From Armillaria gallica (taxonomy: Eukaryota; Basidiomycota; Agaricomycetes; Agaricales; Physalacriaceae), in assembly GCA_037576215.1 (NCBI GenBank), contig JBANDB010000005.1:5394001-5458000 (forward strand): a stretch of 64,000 nucleotides of DNA, written 5' to 3'. How positions within the stretch are numbered: position 1 is the first letter of the stretch; each line of letters starts with the position of its first letter. Under the pieces are notes generated by a model that saw only the letters and a program-made list of their open reading frames with translations, was not told the origin of the DNA and did not search any database. A program made the position numbers and the translations under genes. Positions 20,905 through 32,297 of the stretch are shown in pieces.

Positions 20905-22266
20905 TCATGCAATGCCGAACCACGCCAAATCCATAGTTTCATGGACAGGCACTGTATGTCCGACGCCTGCAGCTGAATAGCCGACGACCACATTGCCATA
21001 TGTGGTCTTTGTGTATGCCGACTGTGGGTTGTTTAGTGCCGTCGTCGTCGGTGTCTGCGAAACGCCGAGGACATTGGTCCACTCTTTGATCTCTTCTCCA
21101 AAGTTGGGGTAGTCGAGAGTCGTATCACTGCGAAAACGATGGCGTCAGCTTACCCGCGCAAAATATCAAAGCTAGATGGAGATTCATACGCGGTACCGTG
21201 CCACAACATCATCTTCGGACGTGAACCCGTATATCCTGGGTAGGCCGCGCGGACTTCGTCGCCCTGTATTAGGTTTCAAAAACTTAACTCTGACAAAAGT
21301 GCGATGAGAACAGACCCATTGTTGCGCGGTCTTAATGAGTGTTCCTGTGGAACATTGGGAGTTCCAAGCATTGGGACCAGCGAAGCAGCCAAACGGTACA
21401 CCGGAATATGCAGAGGCTGCCGCGAAGAGTTCAGGGTATGAGCCGGCCATGACGTTCGTCATCATCGCTAAACGTATGGGTCATCAATAAATGCAGGGGT
21501 ATAACAGAGTTATGAGATGACAGACCTCCAGAGGACGTCCCAGTGACGAAAACCCGAGATGCATCAACGCCGTAGTTAGCGATGGCATAGGTAACCATTG
21601 AGGCAATACCCTGTGAGTCTCCACCACCGTTGTGCGACAACGTTTGAGGTGTGTTGACGTCGAAGCACTTTCCGCTTCTCGGGGCGTCTGGGTAGATGAC
21701 AATGAATCCATGTGTGTTCGCGAGATTGGCGTATTGAGTGCTTGAGAAGTAGATTTGAGCCGAGGCCGTGCATTCGTGGATGGCGACGATGAGGGGAGGC
21801 TTGCTTGGTAGGGTGGCGGGTCTGTAGACGAACATGCCGACGTTGTTCGGGTTAGGTCCGAAGTTGGTCACCTGTGTTAGGACGCCAGCCGGGGGAAGAG
21901 ATCCTGTGGGAGCGCTTCCGGTTCCAGAAGTAGTAGAGGTTGGAGGACTGGCGGGAATGCTAGTGGTAGCGGCTCCAGGTTGGCATTGGGAGTAGTCTTA
22001 AGATGACGAGATGTTCAGCAAACATCATGGTCGCCTCCTCGTTGCAAGCACTTACAGGCGTTTAATACCACACAGCTTGTACCAGCAACGCAAGTAGTTG
22101 CTCCAGTCCATCCGATTCCCTAAAAGACGCAGCTTCAGAAACCGAGTTGTCAAAGAATGTAGACCATATGTACTCCACATTGCCCCCATGTTGCTGACTG
22201 AGAAAGCACCGGACTGGAGAGAGCAGCGACAATAGCCAGAGACACGAGCGTAGAAATTGATTTCAT
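20905..22266 (-). CDS. Secreted CE1 esterase with N-terminal CBM1 (acetyl xylan / feruloyl esterase type)
   Basis: This enzyme is exported to remove acetyl or feruloyl groups from xylan while anchored to cellulose. The start at 22266 gives a signal peptide ([17 protein letters not shown]) and then a complete CBM1 with [22 protein letters not shown] and YYSQCQP: the aromatic face and the cysteines are present. A Thr/Ser/Pro linker follows. The CE1 alpha/beta-hydrolase domain has [20 protein letters not shown], the nucleophile elbow [20 protein letters not shown] with the probable catalytic Asp, and VGHTVPVHE with the catalytic His. It ends MDLAWFGIA at 20905-20907. Introns of 50-70 bp interrupt the CBM1 and the catalytic domain (near 22.15, 22.05, 21.48, 21.31 and 21.16 kb). 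All expected residues are present. Exact substrate cannot be told from sequence. Confidence 0.95.
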
Positions 22267-23449
22267 CTTTCAGAGATGTAGAGAACGACGAATTTGCCCC
22301 TCGACTTTTATATTGACCCAGCTCCCTGTAACCTGATCAACTGAGCTCGTCATCTACCCGCTAATTCCCCGAATAGTTTCCTAATTTGCATCACATGCAG
22401 GTAAAGATGATGACACTGGGCAGTAGTCGTCGTCGAGGATGTTCCGAATCAACATTAGTGGGCTCATATGGCATTAAGCACAGCCAGCAGCACGGAACGC
22501 AATGTCCAACAGCTTGATATACATCAGCTCTCGACAGCACTTCCGTCGACAATTTACCGAGAAATACGATGTTCGATGAATGTTATTTCGACTCCGAGAA
22601 GGGCAATATCAGTCATCGCCACGATCTGGCTTCCCTGAACAAGGTTTCTCACCTTATGGTCGGAGGAGAGCCTCATGAGGGAAAATATACTCAGTATAAC
22701 GGGTATAGATCCGCCTTTCCATGTCGGTACTCACGGGCCGTGCATAAACACGCAAATTTGGTGTGGTGAGATGCAAGTAAGTAGGTAAGATGAAGGTTAG
22801 GACTTGCACCGGACGCCAAGCTTAGCCAAATAGCCTGTGAGAATTATTTAACTAAACAAATAATAAATACGCAATGGTGTTCAATGCGGTACTATTTTAC
22901 CGTATTGATCAAGGATTAATGGATGCTACTGCTCTGCTCCAAGCTTTGTGGTGGAAAAATCACGCAAAAGATGCTTCGTTTGTATCTTAGCCGATTTTCA
23001 GCTCGAATTCTGAAGCGTTGATCACCACGACAACAGATACCAAATATCAATGTTCCTTCTTCGCACATCTTCGCATGTCCATTCCTGGTCTTCAATCTCG
23101 AGGTTCTACGGGCGGGACATCCTTAACAGCACTTCGACGCTACTTCCGTTGTCCATTCTATGACGCATGAGCAGCAACATACTACCGATGAAAGTGATTG
23201 CGGAGTCTGGAGACCGTCAGCGGAAGCCCGGGCGTTCAAAATGATGGATGAATCTAGGAGCCCACTTGCCGACGCTTTACCGCCAGTCAGACTACTCCGC
23301 TTATACTACCGAGTGAGAATCTCTGCACCGGTTTAGTATCATGTGTTCAGCTTGCTCGCTACGTGCGCAGTTTTAGAATAGATCAGCCTGATTAATTTGA
23401 GTAAATCAAGCAACCTCTGACTTTGATACTCGTCATCCAACCGTCAGGA
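22267..23449. other. Gene-free region
   Basis: The first part should hold the esterase promoter. The rest has only short frames on both strands, with AT-rich stretches near 22840-22920. I see no gene, repeat or structured element that I can support. Confidence 0.45.
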
Positions 23450-24060
23450 ATGCTCTATCCCTCAGGACCTGTACCTTGAATAATCGAAGGCTACAATAAA
23501 TGGGTCAGTACGGTTCTGAGCACCTAAAGGCACGGGCAGCACGCCTCGATGACAACGTAACGTGCTGGCATCATGATTCCAGGCGCTTCATTGTCTAAGC
23601 GACATTCAATTGCAGCAGAAAGTCCGGTGACTCGAACTTACAGGCGTGTAATATGAAGGGTTTAGTGTGGAAGGTCGTTCCAATCGCATGACCAGTGAAA
23701 TGCTTTGATTTGCAAAACAGCTGAGATCTACAGTCGGCTACATAATGAAGGATGGCTTGACCAATAGATTTGCCCGGTCCGCAAGTTGCTATGCCTTCTT
23801 TGAGGGAGTTGGAGGTGATTGCGCAGAGAATCCGGCCTTGTGCGTCCTGGATAAGTTCTTAGCATTGGATCCAATAGTAGAACCCGATCTCCGACAAGAA
23901 AAGTTTCTGAGGTGTCGCCATGATAGCCGTCCAGGTATATCGTGATCGATATTGACAATATCCCCGTCTTTAAGAGTGTGGCTAAACGCGAGCGAGATCT
24001 AGATGCTGGTTTAGTTTCTGTATAACGAACTCTGATACATTTCGATTTGAGAGGCGGCGG
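23450..24060 (-). pseudogene. Decayed methionine aminopeptidase
   Basis: Methionine aminopeptidase removes the initiator Met. On the minus strand, fragments of a type 1 enzyme appear in order but in different frames. KDGDIVNID and then ITIYLDGYHGDTSETFLVGD, which hold the first two metal-binding aspartates, are split by a one-base shift near 23945. Next comes GPGKSIGQAILHYV, then the metal-binding His motif FTGHAIGTTFHTKPFILH, then APGIMMP, and finally IIQGTGPEG before a stop. The match ends before the last Glu-containing part. The region between FLVGD and GPGKS is also out of frame. No complete frame or splice plan restores it, so it is a pseudogene, presumably of a duplicate, since this activity is essential. 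Coordinates are approximate. Confidence 0.75.
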
Positions 24061-24426
24061 AAAGCACATATGCACCTCGTACAACAAGATTTCGGGAAAC
24101 CATTATAGCGCAATGGCCATTCGGACTTGCATGTCTGTATCACACCTTTCATCTTGCTGGCATTACATGTCAGAGAAATTCAACGACCAGAGAACCTTAA
24201 TCCACCTGCTTTCTGGGACCGTCAGGCTATTCCAAATCTCGTCGCTTCCTGGTATCGGCTTCTTGATGATCAGCAGCGATAAAATATAAAGCACATTCGT
24301 TCATTAAAGCGTGACACGACATCATGAAAACAACTGTAGACAACAGATAGAAAGTACAAAAGCAGATCAAGATGAATAGCACAAAAGCACACCAACATAT
24401 ACACCAAACCTCCTAAATTCTTCGCT
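24061..24426. other. Intergenic region downstream of Argonaute
   Basis: The stretch follows the Argonaute stop on the minus strand and is AT-rich around 24290-24420, as expected for a 3' untranslated region. No gene seen. Confidence 0.45.
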
Positions 24427-27400
24427 CTAGATATAGAACATGCTGTCCTTGATATTGTCATGGAGCTGCGAACACGAGTCAGTTGCTATACCCGCATTAA
24501 AAAAAACGCACTCACTCCTTGGCCCCAAGCCTTCCGAGCAGCTTCAAATACTTTCGCTGCCTCCTCATCCCGACTGAGTGACCCCGTAACAGTCGAGGCA
24601 TCATCCAACAAGAAATCATTGATGTAGCACCTCCCCCTCTCGCACGCCAGATCCGCATAATACGCCGCTGGAATGAGACTCACAGCCTTTGTGGCCCGCG
24701 CATATAGATAACTCGTGTCATTCGTTCCCTTCTGAATTTCATCGACGTTAAGGCTGTTCTCATCGTAAATGACAACGTAATGAGTCGGCCGGACTGTGCC
24801 CTGGAGACCGGCGTGCGCTTGGAGATAGAAATCGTAGTCGAACCTATAGACAAAGCATAAGCAGGGATAACGCCTCAGAAAAGAGGTGACTCACACTCCG
24901 GTAATGCCCTTGTCAACAACCGTTCCGGGTTTCGTGTTGCCATTCCTATCCGCATTCTGACTATCTGTAGGGTAGAACCTGAAAGTAGTTGAGCAAAGAA
25001 TCAACAGAAGACGGTAGCGCAACTTACCTAGCATGATGGCGTTTCCCACATATGATAACGGATACAAGCGGTTTGTACGCCTTCCTGTCCTTGGTATTCA
25101 GTCTCTGCGCGGCCTCCTTGATCTGTGGAAGCTCCTCTCGGATAACAATATCATATTGACCCTAAGACAGCGATGTCACTCAGAGCATCACAATGAATTG
25201 TCGTCATCACTCACCTCAGAGACACCATCCCGGAACACGAAAATCCTCTCCGGCAATGCCTTGTTCTTCTTCTCGTAGGCCAACAGACGCTCGAACATCA
25301 TGTCCCGCAGTTCCTCGACGACCTAAATGGGACCATAAGCAGCCGCAGAGAAACCAACAGAAGCGAAACCGACCTCTTTCGAATGCCTATTAGCATCAGG
25401 CCTCTGGATCCTCATGCTCGCCGGGAACTGGACAAAATCGTCATCCACGCTCGCTACGACTGCCGCGATGGACGGGGTGCCAAATCTTGTCCCCGGAGTA
25501 GGGTGGGTAACATCGATCCCCACCATCATCGTCTTCTTCTTGCGCAGCCACTTCATGGCTTGATCATCCAACTGAATACACCCCGTCAGTACGTCGCATC
25601 CAGAAAAAGTTATTAAAAAAATAGATACCTTGTGATTGATTCCCCCAAGCTTCGTATTCACCTTCAAGGCAACGTTCGAGAGGTATTGGTCTTGTTTATC
25701 CCCGTCTCTCATAGCCTTTTCGAGCTGCATCGTAACCGTCTGCAACCCTAGCTCAGAGTCTCCAATTCGCTAATACCACCTGTCAGCATCACCACTTTCA
25801 AATATGAAATAAGTACCCACCTTGACACCCGGATAGATGAAATTGTCCCTATGCATCAATAGTACCAGAATAAAACTCGGCCTGGGACCCGTTGACAACG
25901 CATGCTGTAGATACGATTTAATGGTGTTCAGAGAATTGACCCTCCCCGGGTCCTCGTGCACAGGAGCCAACGCCGGCAATTCCTTCAACAATCGCGGCAT
26001 CCCCCCTTGAACGTTCATCCCAGCCGACTGTAGCTTCTTCGAAAAATTCATTATCAGAGGCTTCATGTCATCCGGGGTCGGATACCGATTCTGCGTTCGC
26101 TCTCGTATAGGGAGCACCCAGTATCCGTTGACAGTCGCGCCGCGGTGGAATTTGACGTTGAGGATATTCCACGAACCATTAGCCACCCTTTGTGTTCCTG
26201 AGCGATAGGACAACGACGGAGGGATGAACTCGCGAGCGGGGATCACAGCCATTTCTAGGTCGATGGAGAGGCCAAAACCGGTAACAGGCGGCTGAGGAGG
26301 AGAGAGGGATAGTCTTTGGAACCCTTCACCAACGATGAAATCTGCGTTAACACGCGGGGGGTTACACGCAACTCGAATCATCTGTGCCACCTCTTGATCG
26401 CCTAGCCGTCCTCGGTACGGATTTCCAGGTTCAATAGTGCAAATTTCGGCAGGGAGCCATACCGGTCTCTTGATACTCCCAACATTGACCACTGGAAGGT
26501 CAGCTCCACGACGCAAAGTAATGTTATGCTCTGTACAAAAGTATGAGCTTCATAAATGGAGTCTAATGGCAGTGATACGTACTTCTCTTGAAGAATTCTT
26601 CGACGGTCATGTTCTTCTTTCCAAATTCTTCGCAAGGGAAGGTGGTATTGCGGGCAGATTTGCGGCCGATCTCCCAGAGCTTGTAGCGACGTTTATGGCC
26701 AAGATGGGTAGTGGTGACTTTGATGCTTCTCGCAAGCTCCTTGGGAAGAGTTGGCATCCCCCCCGAAGAATTCCGACTGAATTCAGCCAGAACATCTGCA
26801 AGGTTACCTGGCTGGACGAATGGGGCCATACAGACATTGCTGGTCGGGAGAGATTAATACATGTTCATATCCCTGTTATGCAGCACTCACATATTGACCA
26901 TCAAGTTCTGGTAAGCCGGCCGAATAGACGTAGAAAACCCTCTCCACGCCTCAATGCGGAGCCCTAGGAACTTGTGTTCATTGGGTGGAGGCTCGAAGTA
27001 GTACTTGTTCTGCCCAATACGCACGCCTGTGCTCAGAGGCTTCTGCTGCAGTACCAGATTGAGGGCAGAAATAATAGGCAATGGATCGTAATCCCGGGAT
27101 GCCTTGTCAGCGTTGAGATACCTAGAGCGAATATTCAAAAACCAATGAAATAAGAATTGCAAGTAACGTACTTGGAGAGCTCATTGACATTCAGCTCGCC
27201 CTTGAATATGACAGAAATGTGGTACGTGATAGCGTCGTGCGGGGGGCCATTCTGACCCTCTTCGAAGAACGGTATCCCTACGGTCAAATCTGGCAGCTTC
27301 ACAGACGACACGAGACGCGAGCTTCTATCATGAGCAATGTGGCCCAACTGGGGACGGACCTGGGGGCTGGCCTCAAGCAACTGGAAGATACGGTCTTTGC

Positions 27401-27878
27401 GCTTGTTTAAAAAGGTCGCTGGCTCGATCTTTATCTCGTACTCGTACAACGGGCCCTTCGGCAGTTTTACTGCAAAGAAATTGGCGCGTAAAGTGATGGG
27501 TTTGCCCAGGGTACCGAAGCCAGGACGGGTTGGACGCTCCGGCTTGGGTGGGACCTTGCGAAGAGCATCGAGGAGTTTCGTCTGCTTTTCTGGCGTTAAG
27601 TGATCGGGGATCCGTGCTGGGACATTTTCCTTGAAGATGACTGGGCCACTGAATCCTCCTCGACTCCCGCCTCTTCCGCCTCGCGGTCCAAAGTTGTCGC
27701 TACCACCACGACCGCCTCCGCCTCTGCCAGGGCCACCACGACCTCTGTCAGGACCGGGACTACCTCGACCTCTGTTGGGACCGGGACTACCTCGACCTCT
27801 GTTGAAACCGGGACTATCTCGACCTCTGTTGGGACTACCCCGACCTCTGTCGGGACCACCTCTGAAAGATCGGCTCAT
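24427..27878 (-). CDS. Argonaute protein (RNA-silencing slicer, AGO/QDE-2 type)
   Basis: Argonaute binds small RNAs and silences complementary transcripts. The start at 27878 opens with an RG-rich tail (about 80 residues). Then come the N domain (TLGKPITLRANFFAVKLPKG, YEYEIKIEPA), the linker with LNADKASRDYDPLPIISALN, the PAZ domain (VEEFFKREHNITLRRGADLP, VVNVGSIKRPVWLPAEICTI), MID (GSWNILNVKFHRGATVNGYW) and PIWI. The four catalytic positions read D (VGIDVTHPTPG), E (RHSKEVVEEL), D (FRDGVSEGQYD) and D (AAYYADLACERGR), a complete slicer tetrad of the DEDD kind, with Asp where human AGO2 has His807. The last exon encodes LHDNIKDSMFYI, the usual aromatic-hydrophobic C-terminus, and TAG at 24427-24429. 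There are roughly a dozen exons with 50-60 bp introns, one of them inside RDGVSE/GQY. Length is roughly 900-950 residues. No damage seen. A dsRNA-binding protein gene lies 9 kb away. Confidence 0.97.
27720..27862 (-). repeat. 27-bp minisatellite inside the Argonaute gene
   Basis: Four to five units of about 27 bp (minus strand, core GGTCGAGGTAGTCCCGGTCC) are arranged head to tail. Each encodes nine residues of the type RGRGSPGPN. Units differ by a few bases, with variants DSPGFN and GGPGRG. Because 27 is a multiple of three, changes in copy number keep the frame and would only alter the length of the RG-rich tail. Confidence 0.75.
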
Positions 27879-28439
27879 AGTGATGTGGTTACTGAGGGAG
27901 CTGTAGAGTCTGTATAGAACTGGGGTAACGGGCGCTCGAAACAGTGATGAAAGAGATTTGAAAAGGTAGAAGATCGTATGATTATGGAGGTAAGCAGCAA
28001 GATAATGAAACTGATATCGGCGGAGACGAAGACGTCGTTGTCAGCACTGTTAACGGCGTCGTCGTAGTCGTCGATAATAATCAAAAGGCTTGCGTAACAC
28101 TCAACCCTTATATACGCAAGTTGAAACTCCGCTGCGGAACCGAAAATGTTAGCGCTGAATGATGGGAGCTCGAGGAATGACTACACCACCAATTTGATCC
28201 GATGTAACCAGGATAGCGTAGCCAGAACATAGTGGTGACCAAATCCAGTGATGTCGCCTTCATATCATAACAATAGTAAATCTACACTTTTGGAACGATA
28301 TCCCACGGACGTGTCCTTTCCGTCTGGATACATTTTTCTCGATGTCCTGTGGATATCGCTTGTTTACCTTCACAAACATGACTTTTTGTTGTTGTATCCC
28401 TGTCAGCCGTTACATTCCGCTCACAATTTCGCCTTGACC
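27879..28439. other. Divergent intergenic region upstream of Argonaute
   Basis: This is the promoter region of Argonaute (-) and of the hypothetical gene starting at 28440 (+). A minus-strand frame (27875-28084) rich in Asp and Ile overlaps the Argonaute leader and is probably untranslated. TATA-like TTATATACGC occurs near 28108. Confidence 0.4.
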
Positions 28440-29383
28440 ATGTCACAAGAAGATGGTATTGTCCCTCCTGGCATCTATGGGACCCAAATTCCCGACACCA
28501 TTCCTTTACTGCTGACTCAGGATGTGAAGATTTTTCGTCAGATCTATGGTGTACCCCAACCACAAGGATCCACCACGGCCTCCACTACGGCCTCCACTGT
28601 GGAATCAGATAGCGATACTTGTGTGCAGGAGCTCCAAGGGGAAATAGAAGCAATAAAAGCACAGCTTGAGGAGCTGATGGGGACTAGTAGTAAGGTACGT
28701 GCTCCACCTTTTGGACTATCCATTGGTCACTCATTGTCCCCAGGAGAGCGACATGTCTGGTGACTTTTTGGATGATCGAGCGCTTCTCTCTCTGGACAAG
28801 ACCGCGCTGCAGCTTCCGCACAAAGGCAAACGAGTGGTTGACCCCGACAGTTCGGAAACTGAGTCAGACAGTGATTCGGATAAGGTATGGCATCATATCT
28901 TCTTGTGGTAGGTGCACGGAGAGACCAGACTTGACAGAAATTTTGGCAGCCCTTGTGCAGGCGTGGGAATTTTTCATCCCTGCCGCCTACATTTTTGTTT
29001 TTTTCATCCTCTCGACTGTGCACGGTCTTGGTCACTCTCGTTCTCCCTGTCCTTGCCATCCGATGTCGGCTCTATCTCATTATCTTGACAATTCACCTCC
29101 TGCAACACCACGATCTCGGCAGTCACCTTTACCAGATGTTGACTCTAGCAGTGCCGCGGGACCAACCAGGCCTGCGAATTCCATTGAGGCCACTCCTACA
29201 GCAATACGTTCACCCGCTGTGAATGGTAGTGGCCCGGTCGCTCTGCGCCAAGGGCCAGGTGACTCATCCCAGTATTCCCTATCTCTTTCATGCACTCTGC
29301 AGCTCAAACCGGCGGACTGTGAGTTGCTGATCGCATATTCAAAGGTACGTATCAGGAATCTAATCTATCAGTGGCCTGGCTGA
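28440..29383 (+). CDS. Hypothetical acidic Ser/Thr-rich protein
   Basis: From ATG 28440 the first exon encodes MSQEDGIVPPGIYGTQIPDT and a coiled-coil-like stretch (CVQELQGEIEAIKAQLEELM). An intron of about 48 bp (GTACGT...CCCCAG) joins to ESDMSGDFLDDRALLSLDKT and an acidic serine tract (SSETESDSDSDK), followed by another donor. Downstream, the frame SALSHYLDNSPPATPRSRQS up to LKPADCELLIAYSK (ending 29383) has coding character, but the splice that joins it is not certain. The Ser/Asp tract resembles casein-kinase-2 target regions of nuclear proteins; this is inference only. No family recognised. Confidence 0.5.
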
Positions 29384-30257
29384 TCTCCTGCTTCTCAAGT
29401 TGCCAGGTGTTGAGCTACTGTTTCAATAAGTCGTTGATTAAGGCTATAAGCCGAGTTCAGTAGTAGTAGGGTATATAATATAGCACAGTATGTCCAATGA
29501 AATCAATAGATACTTGTTCAACAGAAGCTCAGCGGAATACCAAGAAATAAGAGGAATCAGACGTAGCCTTGATAGACGACGGACATGCAGGTCAAATGTA
29601 CAGTGATACTTATGAAATATATCTGCGACATTACTCTTCAACATCTCGGACAGATCAGGTCAGATATGTCCCCGGATAGGCCCCTCAACAAGACTCCCAC
29701 AATTGAGGATCTGACATCCCCAGGGACATCAGTCAGACGTTGCCAAATGTCAGGCAAATTACACAGCCATATAATTCTGCCGAAATCCTGGAAATATCGT
29801 TTCCGGGGGCGGTGTAGTAACAAGCGCGCCAACAACACTGCCGTCACCTCTGATGAGTAAGTGATTTGATATGACACTCGGTGGGTTCACTTACTAACTT
29901 AGCATCGCGAATCAGACTCTGATTTATTGCACATCGAATCAAAATTTTAGAATCAAGTTTCTCAATGTCGTCGGCACTCTTTTCTGCCATCTGACTAACT
30001 CTGTTCACCGAACTGCGACGCATGTGGCAAGGGTCGCTAGATGGGTATGCTTTGAGCATTGGGATGTCGCGTATGAGAAAAATAACGAACTTTCAGGCGG
30101 TGGAAACGGCAAGTGACAGACGATATCTGTGGGCAGGTGAGTACCTCTGGCGAAGAATAGAAGCAAGTGATGTACGAGTTTGTTGATCCTGGTATTACTC
30201 TTGTGGAATCAAAGCCTGGATCGGTGGATAAGACACCAGCAACGGGGGCAGCAAGAT
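29384..30257. other. Intergenic region
   Basis: Short frames occur on both strands (for example 29585-29860 and 30037-30378), without domains or paired splice sites. Nothing supportable as a gene. Confidence 0.4.
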
Positions 30258-30745
30258 GTTCAAGCAAGACCCCGGATAATGCCTGTAGAGCTCCGATCCA
30301 GGAAATGCTACTTTTCCGGGATTTTGGGGGTCTCAAAAAAAAAACAAAATGACCGATACCTGACCTCCCAGATGTCATTTTCCGGGGTTTTGAGCACTAT
30401 ACATGGATTTTTTCTCTGTCATTTGGTGGAAATGACGAAGTGCTGGGAGGCTTTGCCTTCGCATTTTAAACAAATTTCGCCTAAAAATGCATCCTCCACG
30501 AGTGGCCTTGGTCTTCGGCATGATCTTCAAGCATGGCGAAGCTCTCCGACACCCTTCGACATCCCAGACCATCTACAGCGGCCCCAGATCCGGGATTTGG
30601 CACCATACCTGACACAAGCTTGACAGATTTCCGGGGTAAAATGCATCATACATGAATGTCAAAGCGGGTCGAAAAGGTCGAAAATCGCCAAAAATCCCGG
30701 ATCCCGGATCGGAGCTGTATAGGGATAATCCGGGGTCCTGTTCAA
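30258..30745. mobile_element. MITE-like element with about 50-bp imperfect inverted ends
   Basis: The left arm (30258-30305, with TTCAAGCAAGACCCCGGATA and GAGCTCCGATCCAGGA) matches the reverse complement of the right arm (30697-30745, with TTGAACAGGACCCCGGATTA and CAGCTCCGATCCGGGA). The arms enclose about 390 bp that have no open reading frame of useful length but several internal CCGGGATTTT / TTTTCCGGGG words in both orientations. Long inverted ends, a small size and no coding capacity fit a non-autonomous DNA transposon. Exact ends and target-site duplication could not be fixed. Confidence 0.5.
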
Positions 30746-31806
30746 GCTGATAGGGTCGGTCTACCGTGTCACTAAAGAGCTGCAAGTATGGTCAGTACGG
30801 CACATCTGGCAATAACAAGAGGATTTAATACGTTGGCGAGCATCGTAAAAACGGGAACCTTAGCAACAGCACCACTTCACCCAGCGACATCCTCAAGTAA
30901 GGCTCTCCCTCCTGAAGAAGGTTCTGTACCTCCTCGTCTCGTCGCTGTGCTCCCGTGGAACTGCCTTCTGACAGGCTTCACGATACCCGACGACAGTGAA
31001 ATAGTCCATTTCCCAACATAATAAACGCTGGAATGTCATCACAACTGGTGCCAGTCGGCGGCATCATCTCCTGAGCGCATATATACGGCCACTGGCGACG
31101 TGGCTCAGTTCCGTGCAACGCGACTGAGTTCATTCGAGGGCGGCCTTACGCGTTTTTAGGGTAAGGGAACAGCGAGGTGGAAGTACGATGACAAGGTAAG
31201 AAAGAGAAAGCGCAAAATGTTCAATCAAAGAGCGACGGCAAACTCCGTACTATTGCAAGTTCCCCGGGACGTTCCGGACCGCCCATCGTGTACTGGGCTT
31301 GGCATCGGCCACTTCTTTCAAGCTTACTCTACTCTTAGTATTTCCGACCAAATCAACCATCTGTGCGTACAGTGGGTATCGATGAATATGCCTTGGACCA
31401 GAATCCTTCGAAACGTATTTCCCCACGCGCCGTCTTCAATTGCCAGGAGCGTGGGTGGAAGTTCTGACCCAATTCTTACCAGACTTGCCTTAATCATGAG
31501 GTACCTATTTGGCGCTCATCATCTCTCGCTGTGTGATTCCATTTCAGGATGCATTGGAATTTGTTGTTTTGCTTTCGTTCGGTGCCTAGTTGTATTATCT
31601 AGGCCTTTTCTTGCTCCAACATCTCGGTGCTGCGAAACGTGGGACTCGTGTGGTCCCTAATTCCTATGCGCACGCGCTGAGAACGAAATACAACTGTCGT
31701 GCCCCAGCGCTTGTTCGTTATCAGCACTTGTCCATCTGACTCTTATTTATTCACACAAAATGGAAACTCGATAACCACTGTTTCTTTTTCTGTCTATCAG
31801 CATGGG
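30746..31806. other. Intergenic region
   Basis: The largest frame (31217-31660, plus) begins FNQRATANSVLLQVPRDVPD and has a Cys/Phe-rich end, but no intron plan, domain or promoter that I can support. I leave it uncalled. Confidence 0.35.
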
Positions 31807-31814
31807 TATAAATA
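31807..31814 (+). promoter_or_regulatory. TATA box of the small gene at 31859
   Basis: TATAAATA lies 45 bp before the ATG at 31859, with no intervening ATG. This supports both the gene and the choice of its start. Confidence 0.6.
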
Positions 31815-31858
31815 GGCTTCCATCTCTTCTTTGTTAACCCATCAAAATCCTCGCTACC

Positions 31859-32297
31859 ATGGCTTACCGCAGCCTACCAGATTTCTACCCTCAGCCTGGC
31901 GTCGCCGCGCATCAGGTTATTTGCTTTTCTCTATCTTTTCGCTCCGCTCACATCTCGTCTTCTATTCCAGGGCCAAGTTCGTGTCATTGACATGAATCAC
32001 CAGATGTACGGTGCAGTCTTAACGGTCGACAATAGTTTGACAAGATTGATCGTGAATTTCCTGTTCAGCCTGAGTTCTTTGGGCTCTTCTCTCAACCATT
32101 AGTCAGGACGGAGACTGGGTCTACTTTATTGGGTGGCCGGACAATACTCTCAACAAGAGAGGCTGGATATTCAATAAGAGCCATACGACCTTTGTACACG
32201 CCCAATTGGAACCCGTCGAACCTCGTAAGTAGATCGTACTTTGTGGCGCACAATGCATTTCATCATTCTGTGACTAGGGAAAAGACACTCTCGCTAG
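31859..32297 (+). CDS. Small hypothetical protein (about 90 residues)
   Basis: Four exons can be joined cleanly. The first encodes MAYRSLPDFYPQPGVAAHQ; a 55-bp intron ends TTCCAG. The second encodes GQVRVIDMNHQMYGAVLTVD and NSLTRLI; a 52-bp intron (GTGAAT...GTCAG) follows. The third encodes DGDWVYFIGWPDNTLNKRGW and SHTTFVHAQLEPVEP. A 53-bp intron (GTAAGT...ACTAG) leads to a short basic end (RKRHSR) and TAG at 32295-32297. The alternating polar and aromatic residues suggest a small beta-barrel, SH3-like, but I cannot name a family. A strong TATA box supports expression. Confidence 0.6.

Noticed and set aside
27600..27917. Plus-strand frames rich in Thr/Ser or Pro opposite the Argonaute N-terminus
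   Set aside because: They are antisense readings of the 27-bp minisatellite; the minus-strand frame is the conserved one.
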